Source: Favolaschia claudopus (Eukaryota > Basidiomycota > Agaricomycetes > Agaricales > Mycenaceae). Taken from it: a stretch of 64,000 nt of DNA. Below are positions 49,270 through 58,725 of the stretch, piece after piece; within the stretch, counting starts at the first letter, position 1, and each line of letters starts with the position of its first letter. A program made the position numbers and the translations under genes. The notes under the pieces are model-generated. The model did no database searches and had not been told where the DNA came from. It saw only the letters and a program-made list of their open reading frames with translations. The stretch spans positions 1,302,001 through 1,366,000 of the forward strand of contig JAWWNJ010000002.1 in NCBI GenBank assembly GCA_037176885.1, given 5' to 3'.

Positions 49270-49852
49270 TCAAGCGTTTGAAGGATTGCTGACCACGTTG
49301 GCGATTTCGTCAATGCGCCGGCGGAAGTTCTTCCAATTTGCCCGGCCAACGAGGAGATATGGAGAGTGGTCGTTTGTCGCGTCTGTGGGCGCGTCTAGTT
49401 TGAGGAAAGGGTTGGAGATGGCGGAATAGTAAGCCATGTGAAGGGCTTTGAATATCTAGCTTCATGTGAGCAAAAACTAGCAAGAGCTAAACCCCAACGT
49501 ACGAGATTAACTTCGACATCGCGAACGACGGAATCTGAGAGAGCCAGCGCAATAACAATCTTGACTTTCAGAGGCGTAATGTACCCGTAGACTGCAACAT
49601 CCTCCATAGAATACAGAAGTCCAAGGTAGCATTCGGTTGACTTTCCGCCCGCCGCCACTGATTCGAGGATTAGAGAACAGAGCGTTGGACAACGAAGAAG
49701 CTTCAACCTCGCTCTTCTATCACGTCGAGACTCGTATGAGCAATGTAGTGATACTTTATAGCATGGTCATCTTGCTTGGCGAACGTGCGGATGAGGATGG
49801 GATGATTTTGTGGCGAAATGAAGGCCACCGCGTTGAGCACCTTCTTGCTCAT
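49270..49852 (-). CDS. TCA17: TRAPP complex subunit TRAPPC2L/Tca17 (sedlin-like)
   Basis: Start MSKKVLNAVAFISPQNHPIL at 49852, then IRTFAKQDDHAIKYHYIAHT, SLDVIEER. An intron (donor GTTGAA, acceptor ATCAG) joins to VAAGGKSTECYLGLLYSMED and VAVYGYITPLKVKIVIALAL. After a second intron (donor GTACGT) comes IFKALHMAYYSAISNPFLK. It ends RIDEIANVVSNPSNA, stop at 49270. This is the longin-fold sedlin pattern, and the VYGYITxxKxKI stretch is typical of TRAPPC2L. It acts in tethering of secretory and endosomal vesicles. The length is normal for the family. An upstream in-frame Met at 50014 is not favoured. Confidence 0.92.
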
Positions 49853-50130
49853 GGTTTGCCAAGCTTGGTGACAACAAATGACAACAACCGCTACGAGCCC
49901 GATTAGGAAGGAAAAATTTGATGGCTTATTTCGGGGCGATCTTACGACCTGTAGGAGCGATGTAAACACTTCTGAACCAGCCACAGGCACATAGGCTCGA
50001 GTGTATTTACGCACCAGACCGCGATTTGAGTCTCATCCGTCCAATTATAGTGTTCCAGCAATTTTCCATCAGAATGTTCCGGTTTCCATGATTGCCGAAC
50101 CTTTAGGTTTGGCTCCTTACACGCATTTCT

Positions 50131-50317
50131 TTGTGGCTTGCCTTTCCTTTTTGGGCTTTGCTTACCAATGGCACAGCCTCCCATTTTGGTTCAACGCAAG
50201 TTGCTTGTGGCTTGCGTTTCCTTTTTGGGCTTTGCTTACCAATGGCACAGCCCCCAATTTTGATTCAACGCAAGTTGCTTGTGGCTTGCGTTTCCTTTTT
50301 AGGATTTGCTTATCAAT
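50131..50317. repeat. 74-bp tandem direct repeat, about 2.5 copies
   Basis: Copies start at 50131, 50205 and 50279; the third is cut short. Each begins TTGTGGCTTGCGTTTCCTTT (C for G in copy 1) and contains GCTTACCAATGGCACAGCC. Copies 1 and 2 differ at only a few positions, suggesting a recent duplication. It lies between TRAPPC2L and the helicase relic. An open frame runs through it, but only because 74-bp copies shift frames without stops. Confidence 0.9.
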
Positions 50318-50585
50318 GTGTCCGGACTCGTCCTTTGTCTCACTGGCATGCAAATATATTCTGCTGACTACTTTGTGGTAATGGCGATGCTTCGCTGCTG
50401 CTTTCCCTCAACCTTCCCCTCCCCTCTTTTCTGTCTGGATTTCAAACCGGATTTCAGACCCAGACATTCAAAAAACGAAAACATTCCTCTGATTGTCACG
50501 AACATGTGCCTGTGACTATCCGTCTTCAGGTTTCAACCTGAATCAAAGCTTACCTCAGCTGTAACCGAGGCCACGTCGTTTTGGT
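50318..50585. other. Spacer left of helicase relic
   Basis: No gene seen. It contains an 18-bp palindrome, TTCAGGTTTCAACCTGAA, at 50525-50542, about 45 bp beyond the stop of the minus-strand helicase. Helitron 3' ends carry a hairpin, but the required CTRR just after it is not found at the expected place on the minus strand. Confidence 0.4.
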
Positions 50586-52189
50586 TTAGTGGACCTCCAT
50601 TCTGTCAAATATGTCGGACGGGTATCTGAGGAAGTACCAGTCTAGTCTGTCCCTACATGCGCGTATTGTATGCCTTTCTAATTCCTCTGTTCTCTCCAGT
50701 TCTTTCCTTACGTCCTCCGATATGTGGTTCTGTATCGCCGACAGTCTGAAAGGTCTCAATATGCACAGTCCTTTCAACAATGTTACCCTTGAGAGCATCA
50801 CATACGCGCTCTGTATTGAGGCACAGCTTGCTAGGTCAATGCACACCCTTTCCAACGTACGGCCTTGTGAATTGTGTGAGGTGAATGTGAAGGCCGGATT
50901 CAGCGGCAGTTGCGTTCTTCTAGCGGTATAAACCTTGTCTGAGTTTGGCAGGCTGAATTTAAAGGTCTCGCTGTGTGTGCCAAGAAGGACCCTGTGTGGA
51001 TGGCTTTCCTCCTCCCCTTCGAATCCAGGAAAGTCGACCTCCGCTGATATTGCGTATCTTCTGCCACTCCGTTCGACATACTTTATGGAAACCAGTATAC
51101 CGGGACTCCCTTTCGATAAACCCAGTTCGGTCGCAGTGTTGTCGGTGCAGAAGACTGGCATGCCTGTGATGTATGGCGTCCTTCCTGGTAGATCCTTTGC
51201 GGTTTTCACTGGCACTCTCCAAGCGGCTTCTGCTGCTATCCCTTCAATTCCGTCCTCTTCTTACCGCTCTTTATAGTGTCTAGCGCGTGGTACATTTCAA
51301 CCTCCTGCCCCGAGGCTTTGGCGAAAGCTTTTCCCATCTCAATGTTGTGAACATCTCTGGGGTCGTTTTTGTATGTTACTAGTGGACATCCCTTTCCCTC
51401 AACCCATCTTTCTATCTTTGTGAGTGCCTTCGTTTCTTCTGAACATCTCTCGTCTGATAAAACGTAGGTGTCAAGCAGGGCTTTGTCTGCCTCTGTGCAT
51501 ACTCCCTTTCTCAGGCGGCTCAGAATGTCAATGAGTATGTCGTCGCCTTTCTGTCTCATTATTTCCGTTAGGATTATAACGTGGCCAACCTGATGCCACG
51601 CGGCAATTCCCTTCAAACTGTACTGCGTGCCTTCGTGCCCTGCGTTTAGGTTGTTCGTTTTGAAGCAACTGATGAGCGCTTTGCTAAACAGGGTGGTGGC
51701 TTTTGGGGGAGGCAGTTGGCATGGGTCACCACACCCGATAAAGTTCAGTCCGCCAAAAGGGTGAGCTGTAACTCCAGTTCCTATGGAGCAGTATTCACTG
51801 AGTACGCTCATCTCTCCAGCTCCCAAGAAGTACACTTCATCCACCACTGCGGACCTTACGCCTGATACCCTATTTTCCAGTCCTTGCCGAAGCTTCTGTC
51901 CGTTCGGGGTCGCTGCCTTCATATTCTTCCGGTCAACACACAGCGAGAATTCGGAGTGAGTTGTGGATCCTCCGATGTCACTGGCTACTACACCGGTTGG
52001 ACCTGTGAGCCTCAATTTTTCTGGTATTTCGAGAACGACGTGGTATTCCGTCCACGCTTTGAATATTCTCGATTTGCCTGTTCCTCCCGGTCCCGTCACC
52101 AGCAGTCTAAGGGGCTTTATCAGTTCGTTTGTTGTTGAATAACCAATAGTACCAAACGCAGAGTAGGCTCGATACGCTAAAATGTACAT
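50586..52189 (-). pseudogene. Truncated, frameshifted PIF1-like helicase (Helitron-type relic)
   Basis: Two adjoining minus-strand frames (52189-51236 and about 51250-50586) together form a PIF1-family helicase core. The first has Walker A GPGGTGKSRIFKAW, motif TGPTGVVASDIGGSTTHSEF, Walker B VVDEVYFLGAGEM, CGDPCQLPPP and ILTEIMRQKGDD. The second has GSPGILVSIKYVE, FTSHNSQGRTLERVCIDLAS and AYVMLSRVTLLKGLCILRPF. The frame is lost near 51245 within AAGAAGAGGACGG; one missing base would join GKK to DGIEGIAAEAAWRVPV. The N-terminal part normally before Walker A is missing, and no Rep (rolling-circle HUH) domain is seen in the window. Helicases of this kind with PIF1 core are carried by Helitron transposons; the cellular Pif1 is less likely given truncation. 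Base composition and lack of introns differ from its neighbours. Confidence 0.75.
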
Positions 52190-52250
52190 AGACCTGCAAT
52201 CCCATGTTGACCTACTCCCCTTTTGCCGTTGTCGTTAAGTCTTAAGGAAA
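50586..52250 (-). mobile_element. Probable Helitron remnant (boundaries unknown)
   Basis: Extent of the helicase relic plus a little flank. Terminal TC and hairpin-CTRR ends were not identified, so the element limits are unknown. The region lacks the intron-rich structure of all other genes and sits between a tandem repeat and a tRNA gene. Confidence 0.5.
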
Positions 52251-52421
52251 AGGTTTGGCTTTTGCCGCATGCGGCCTTACCCCCGCTCATATTCATCATT
52301 TCCCCCGCGTGTTGGGGGTCCAGGCATGGTTCATGGAAGGGTTTGAGACAGTTTCGGGGTCAGATTGAGGTAAGCAAAGGGACTTTCGGGTTATATCTTT
52401 TGTTCTGTTGTTCCTTGCAAT

Positions 52422-52511
52422 CCGTCTTTAGCTCAGTTGGAAGAGCATCAGACTGTAAATGTAACCTCATTCGTTATCTGGGTGTCGCCTGTTCGAACCA
52501 GGCAAGACGGA
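52422..52511 (+). tRNA. tRNA-Tyr (anticodon GTA) with 17-nt intron
   Basis: Acceptor stem CCGTCTT (52422-52428) pairs with AAGACGG (52504-52510), discriminator A52511. The D arm holds the A box TAGCTCAGTTGGAAGAGCA. Anticodon stem TCAGA/TCTGG encloses loop CTGTAAA with anticodon GTA at 52455-52457. The intron 52459-52475 begins one base 3' of the anticodon, the canonical nuclear position, and tRNA-Tyr(GTA) is usually intron-containing in eukaryotes. Variable loop GTGTC. T arm GCCTG-TTCGAAC-CAGGC pairs perfectly (B box GTTCGAACC). The mature length is 73 nt. Confidence 0.93.
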
Positions 52512-53267
52512 TCTCATTTTGCAACGTCCGGTGTTGCAATACTCACATTTTATACCTCTAGAACTATATAGAATACCTACAATGTCTCGAAAATTTTTCT
52601 AAGTCGTACATCGAGATTCCTAAGTGTCGCCTGTTCCAACCAGGCAGGTCCAGCCCCCCGCAGGACGACTGGCCGACCTGTCTTCTGCCCAGGCGCATTT
52701 TCTACTTAGTCTTGTCGCAAAAATCGGAATTGGGTTATAGCTACGTATAACGCCCGGGCTATAAGTTCGTCGGAGACATATGCAGTTGAGGGTTTAAACT
52801 ACCCATAGCCCGCCTCTCACTCTGAAATAGTCAAGTAGAAATACAGTTATAACCCTTCGAATTTTTGTGACACTAGAAATTGTGGAATTTGCCCAGCTCG
52901 AACAGGCGCACATTAGTGCACATCGCCTGTTCGAACCAGGCAACAGCATGATGCCCGACTCACACATTCAACACATGCATGCCGCGATTGCCTCTTAGAA
53001 TTAGGCAAGAAGCGCACAAAGAACGTCACCACTGTACACTTTGCAAGTCGCGAACATCTGGGGTTGTTAATGTACCACTTCACGGGAAAAGATTTGCCCA
53101 AGGCAAAACCGACCCCTGGATTCCATGCCTACCAGCTTCAGTAGGAGGCAACATTCCGTGTCTGAACAATGCCCGCGATTACAATAACCGGTAAGATAAT
53201 TCATTCTCTTGGTACACTGTATGTACTATTATGAAACAGCCTGGTGATGTAAATAAATATCGTGGAC
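52512..53267. other. Intergenic region with echoes of the tRNA-Tyr T arm
   Basis: No coding gene seen. A near-copy of the T arm plus part of the variable loop lies at 52624-52646 (one mismatch, TTCCAAC). A second copy of CGCCTGTTCGAACCAGGC lies at 52924-52941. An inverted partial copy, TCGAACAGGCG, at about 52898-52908 forms an 11-bp stem with the direct copy. These keep the B-box but not a complete tRNA fold. Confidence 0.7.
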
Positions 53268-54681
53268 TCAGAAGTGCACAAATAGCTCTCTCACCTTCTT
53301 GACCGTCTCGTAGATGCGGCGTTGGCTCGCGAACAAGATGGCGGCAGTCAGGACGCTTTGGATAAGCTTGCTTCCGATACCCTTATATAAACCTTCAACA
53401 CCTTGATCCAACTCATAAACACACAAGGTAGCGAAGCTGAGCTGAAGGAAAGCAAACCTTCATCTTTCAATATGGTGAGCAAACCATCCAGTGCCGACTT
53501 ATATTTGAGAGCATGGGCATGTCCTGCTTGAAGACGGCTTTTTACGACACTGTATAAGATTACTTAGTTGAATAACGCCAATTCCTTCCAGGAAGCTGTC
53601 AAGGAACTCACATGTAAGGATAGGTCGAAGAGGTAGCGACTGGCATAGATTGGTTCACAAAGTTACACTGACAAGGAAGAGTACTCACTTAGTTTAGCCA
53701 ACGCGCCCAGCAAGAAAAAATCCCAGTCAGTTAGCGCCGCGACCGCAGTAGCAATTCCAGCAGCTCTCAATTTGGCCGTTCGTCTTGCGACAAGTAGGTT
53801 CTTCATTTGTTCGAATGCAGTGTACTGAACAAAAGATTTTATCAGGCACCTGCGATGACTGAGGTTAGCGTGTTACCTGGAGTACTGGGTTCATGACGAG
53901 AACTAGCGCAGGCCCGATGCCGCGCCAGAATGCTCTAATAAGCCGACTGAGCACGAAAAAACATGAGTAGACGATAGGAATATTCACTGAGGTCCACCCT
54001 CGCGAAGGATGGCTCGCACGGTCTCACCAATGGAGAGCTTTTTCGCAACTTGGGGCTGCGAAGGGTCCAGCGAGGGTTCCGCGTTGTTCATAGTCTGAAC
54101 AGCCTGTTTCGTCTGCAAGACGCCTGAGAACGTGCCCAGAGTATTGGGCAGGTGGCAGCAAGTACCTGAACGACCCAGATAGGATTGCTGATTATAGTCG
54201 TCGCAGAACCTTTTCTAAATTTAAGATCACACTGGCTCAGAGAGGCGAATGCGCATACCAGCAATAATTCCCATTAAGATTGATTCTGCGGTGGTAAGCG
54301 CCTTACCGCGTTGTATGATTCCTCGGGATCGTTCATAGAAGTAGTAATACACCCTTCAACCGGTCACTTTGAGATCTTCAGACTACCAAGTCGTTTGCAC
54401 ATACCCATTCGTGACTGCGATTCCCAGCAGACTAGAACTGAGACCGCTATATAAGCCCAAGATCCCCTCGCGTTTGATGATGTCGAGAACGGCCTGATAG
54501 GTTGACTTTGACTCATTCTTTGTTTCAACGGCAGCCCGAGTCGACAAAAATATCAAAGGGCTCCAGTGAACGGTGAGTGCATAGTAAAGACACCCTAATT
54601 CGGAACCTACTAAGTCGCAGTCATCGCAACAATGCCGCCTGCTCCTCCGGCCAAAGCGTGGATTGCTGGTGATTCACTCAT
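53268..54681 (-). CDS. Peroxisomal membrane carrier, PMP47/SLC25A17 type
   Basis: Start MSESPAIHALAGGAGGIVAM at 54681, an unusually short N-terminus. The first repeat reads TATYPLIFLSTRAAVETKNE: the carrier signature PX(D/E)XX(K/R) lacks its acidic residue, as in PMP47-type peroxisomal carriers. Later segments: GILGLYSGLSSSLLGIAVTN, GVYYYFYERSRG, GSATTIISNPIWVVQTKQAV (second repeat), AFWRGIGPALVLVMNPVLQY, ATSSTYPYIVVKSRLQ (third repeat) and GVEGLYKGIGSKLIQSVLTA, AILFASQRRIYETVKKV. It ends ELFVHF at 53268. The family moves ATP/AMP, CoA, NAD or FAD across the peroxisomal membrane. Eight or more short introns. The acyl-CoA synthetase at 14.9 kb may act in the same compartment. Confidence 0.88.
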
Positions 54682-54883
54682 CTGAAGCCGGGTCGCAGCG
54701 TTGGGGGAGTTATGAACAAGGGTAATTGAGATCTGAATGAGCTGTTTAACTGTAAGTCGACCGGCGTCTTCGCGATAATCACATGAAATGAGTTACGTTA
54801 CTTATGACCAATCTAAGTCTTTACATTTGTACAAGTGTAAGTAATATTTATTTCAGCGTGGTATGTTACTCGTCAAGCGCGCG

Positions 54884-57800
54884 TCAAGCTCGACCCATTG
54901 CCTTGAATTCGGTTTCCATCTCTTTCAATAACCGCTTCAGCTCAGACACGTCCGCCGCCAGACCGTTCGAGCTTCCACTCGCAGCCGGTCTTGCAGCATC
55001 GGCAAATCCTGCGCCATCAGGTATCGTTGGTTTCCCATCGTCTTGAGCGAGCCATTGATCTAGCTGGGCGCTGATAGATTTTGCTTTGAGGCGGAAATGG
55101 GTGCGGATGATGTCTCCAAATGGTTCCGGCGGGTTCTGCAAGTTGCCGAGCATCTAGAGAAACACGAGTAAGGGTCGGGACAGGGCAATCCACGAAAAGA
55201 GTACGCACCGCCGTCTTAACAACCATTCTTCGCACATTGGCCGAATCTACGAGCTGTCACTTCGATGATCCGCACGACACGATATCACTCACATGAACGG
55301 GATTGCGGGGTTCCGGCGCTTTCTGCCCATCCCGGCTCGTTGAGGTACGGTTCGTCGCAAAGAATCATGGATTGTATGGAAATGAGCACCTGCGAGATGT
55401 TAGCGGTTGATATCTTGCGTCAGCGAGTGATTACCTGCAGGAGAGTGGACTTTCCAGAGACCCAACCAGGACCCGACCACGTTCCCAACAACGACAAGCA
55501 GACCTTGCCCTCCTGCATTGCGGATCAATATTACAAGACAACGTAGGGCTGAGTCAACATACCGCATAAAGATTAGGGTTGAAGCGGAATTTTCCGCCGT
55601 TTGTCTAGAACATGGTGCATGAGAAAAATTGTGCAAGCGTTTTTGAAGTAGAGGTACCGTCATATATTTCACGCTGGGAGGCGATTGGTTGTAAGCAGGA
55701 CCAAGAAATATGTCGAATAAGTAACTGTTGGTCGACTTGAACATCCTAAGTAAGACGGCAGTATGATGTTCAACTCACCAGCCATTGTAGTATCTGTTGG
55801 GGTCTGTTAGCGATTTGAAAGAATTATGAATGGAGAAATCCATACGGTGTTCCTTCTGGTCCAGTGATCAAAGCCTTGATTACATCGACACGAGTTTCGT
55901 CGATTCGCAAGAAGATCGACGAGTTGAACGATATGGGCAGATTATTGGTCAAGATGGACAGCTAGAAAGGAGACGTGATGAGAGGACGCGGGTCAAGAGT
56001 GTGAGAGGCTTCCTCACCTCCTTAGCGATGGCAAGAGATCGCTTCGGTATGTCAGACAAAGCCAGCATTCGAATCTCATTGTTATAATATGATTTGTAAT
56101 GCGGAAGTTGAGGCTCTGTCTCGTTTGCTGTGGGCGCCGACGTTTGAGGAATCGTGAGATCGCAATATTCGAATCGGACACGAGTAGCCCAGTCAACATA
56201 CGCCTTGACCGCGCTCTCCTCTGTCGCACCAGCGTCAACCATGTACTCCTCACCAGAAGAAGAGGTGAGAATCTTCGGTAACGAAGCTAGCAATCTGTCA
56301 ACAAACGCATCGCCCTTGGTCTCACGCAGCGAGCGGTCGATGGCCTTTGCCGTGCCTAGGATACGATGGCAGAAACTGAGCAGCTTCTGGTTTTCGTCTG
56401 CGACCTGATTGGCGGCTTCTTTAGCCTTGCCCTTAGCATCGACCGTCATCCGCTTTTGTTCCTCTGTTAGCTCTTCCTCCGTTGCTTCGGCAGGTTTAGA
56501 GGCTTCCAAGGCTTTGAGTGCAGCATGAGCCTGGATAGCAATCGCTTCAAGCAATTCTCGGGGGCTGTCACTTCCTTCATAGATGATGGTGCGCTCCCGA
56601 ATTTGTGTATTATTTGGCGATTTCCTAGTTGTGTCGGATTTCACCTCTGCAATCGTCATAATTGGCATGGCCATCATGCTCGCCAGCGCCTCGTGCGCCG
56701 ATATTGTCTGGAAGCCATTAGGTGATGTGAAACAAAAGACATCCCGATTTCTTACCTCCAACCATTCCAACAATTTGAAGTATAGCACAGATCGATCCGA
56801 CATGTCTGCTAGAGAATCGTTTCGGAGCAATGCACTACAGACGTAGTTGAAGCGTCTCCGAAGGTGAGCCAACGCTGTCGGATGAGGAAGGAAATCGCTT
56901 GGATGGTTGCCCTCGCGATGTAATGACGGGAGATAGACGCCTATCTCGGTGAGCATTGTCCCAATCTTCTCGTCTTTAACCGCTTGCAGCGCCTGTGCCT
57001 CTTGTTGACCTGTCGTCTAGGAGAAGGCGATCAACTAACAAAAAACGGCGAACGAATGGGAAAAAGTTACATCTTCTTTCTGGTCCCCAGCGTAACCAAT
57101 GCCCCCCTTGGGCTTCTTGCTACTGGTATGCAGAAATCCATCGTCGTCGTCATCATCAGCTTCCTTTGAGAATAGCTTTCCAGTTTTTCTGCGTTTAGCA
57201 TTCCGCGACTTATTCGGGTCATGTATCGACTTGAGGTCTTGAGTTTGCTCAGAGAACATCGATTCAAGCATCGAAAGCCCGACACCGAGAATGACACCTT
57301 GAATGTCGGCGCAGTGGAACAAAGGATCACCTGGGGCGGCAGCCCCGGGACGCTGCACCTTCTCAGTTATGGGTTCGCCACAGGCAAAGCAGAACTCGGA
57401 TTGACATCGCTGACAAGTCTTGGGTACGACTTTCTGCAGGTGGGCGACATACGAAGAAAACTCGGGCTGTGGTCATTTGAGTTCTACGTCCTTGTTTAAC
57501 GAGCGACGACGAGAAACGCACAAAGATGGGGAAAAAGTCGCTCTTCTTCCGAAGTATCGATGAGCCACATTCGTGGGGACACACGCATTGTCCGTCACTT
57601 AACTGAGAATACAGCGCGAAAAGGTAACTCTGCTCTCCACCTGAAGGCGGCGGGCAGCCCTTCATCCACTCGCCCTGACTCATGAGCTTGACACGTTGTA
57701 TGTGCTCTGGGAGAGATACAAGCTCTGGCTCCTCTTCCACTTCAATGATTTCTTCACGATGGTCTTTCGAAAAGAACACACCTATGGTGCACAACAATAA

Positions 57801-58351
57801 GAGCTGTTCACACACAAAAAATGGGGGAACATACGAGCATAAGGGTCTGCATCTGAATTCGTTCGCGGCTTGTCCGCGACGAGCCCATCGTCCGAGTCGT
57901 AGTCAATATACTCATCGTCCCCTGATTCGCAGAAAGTAAGCACCAAGTCCTAACGCACAGATAGATCAAGAATGACCATCGTCCTCGTCCTCGTCGTCGC
58001 CTGAACCATTGCCTGTAGGTTCGTCGTCGTCGTCTTCTGGCGTCTAAATCAAGACCATCGGGATGTATCTCCAATGGACGCGCTATATCAGAACTCACCA
58101 ACATACGGGCAGGTGGTTTGGGCTTGGAAGCGGACGCCATTGGCACATCGCCGTCGTCGTCCGTGACGTGATCGAACGCCCCTTCGAAGAACCGTTCGGC
58201 GGCCTGCTGAACGTCTTTGTACTGCGCGAGCGCGGCCCGTGCCTGGGCTACAGTGGCACCCTGAGCAAATACGCGTTAAAGGGGTGTAATTCGTGGAGAA
58301 CGACCGCGTCCACGGTACCATCTCGGTGAGCTGTTTTATCTTTGCGTCCAT
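54884..58351 (-). CDS. Multidomain ubiquitin enzyme: UBA-like, IBR-like zinc finger and BIRC6-type UBC (E2) domain
   Basis: Start MDAKIKQLTEM at 58351, joined by an intron to GATVAQARAALAQYKDVQQA AERFFEGAF, a UBA-like three-helix motif. An acidic linker follows. A Cys-rich region has CVCPHECGSSI and, in the next exon, TCQRCQSEFCFACGEPI...FHCADIQG, an IBR-like zinc finger. The large exon 55949-56956 is helical, with VLYFKLLEWLEVRNRDVFC and FCHRILGTAKAIDRSLRETK. The C-terminal UBC domain reads ITGPEGTPYYNGCYLFDIFL, GPAYNQSPPSVKYMT, GGKFRFNPNLYADGKVCLSL LGTW (catalytic Cys in GKVCLSLLGTW) and LLQVLISIQSMIL, closest to BIRC6/UBE2O-type E2s. It ends with a coiled tail to MGRA at 54884. E2 and E3-like parts in one chain suggest an E2/E3 hybrid; that function is inferred. 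Confidence 0.85.
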
Positions 58352-58725
58352 AATGGTGAGCGTTAATGAGATAGCTGAGTTTGAGTGTGTACTGCTATTT
58401 TGATGGTAGAGTCAGAAGACAAGAGGCAAATCTCGCGTATTACACTTTGGCCAGGATATTCAAATTCACCCAGCCTACTAGCACAAAGGAGGGTATCCAT
58501 AAATACTCGCCATCAGTCCCTAGTAAGAAGGTTGGAATCGTCGCTTGTCATAAGAACTCGCAAGCGAGTGGGTGTTAGGGGACTATGTATATAAGCTGCA
58601 CCATATAATAAGCTGAAAGATAATGAAGGTATGTGTACGAGTACAGCTCCCTCAGAGCTGCAGACCGGAAAGAAAAGGAATAAAACCTGGAGAAAGATGC
58701 GATGTGATACAGTTCCCAAATGTCC
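58352..58725. other. Intergenic region upstream of the UBA-IBR-UBC gene
   Basis: About 370 bp between two minus-strand genes. It must contain the 3' end of the Opy2-like gene and the promoter of the ubiquitin enzyme gene. AT-rich TATATAA-like bits occur near 58585-58610 but none is at a convincing distance. No repeat or RNA gene seen. Confidence 0.5.

Noticed and set aside
50131..50367. Open frame through the 74-bp repeat
   Set aside because: Arises because the repeat unit has no stops in these frames; no start context, splice signals or family.
50525..50542. 18-bp palindrome as Helitron 3' hairpin
   Set aside because: No CTRR follows within the normal distance on the minus strand, and no matching 5' end was found, so it is not used as an element boundary.
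52264..52275. GCCGCATGCGGC palindrome and nearby CCCCCGCGTGTTGGGGG hairpin
   Set aside because: Short G/C palindromes near the relic with no linked gene or direct repeats; could be chance.
52979..53194. 71-codon plus-strand frame in the T-arm echo region
   Set aside because: No recognisable protein features or splice structure.
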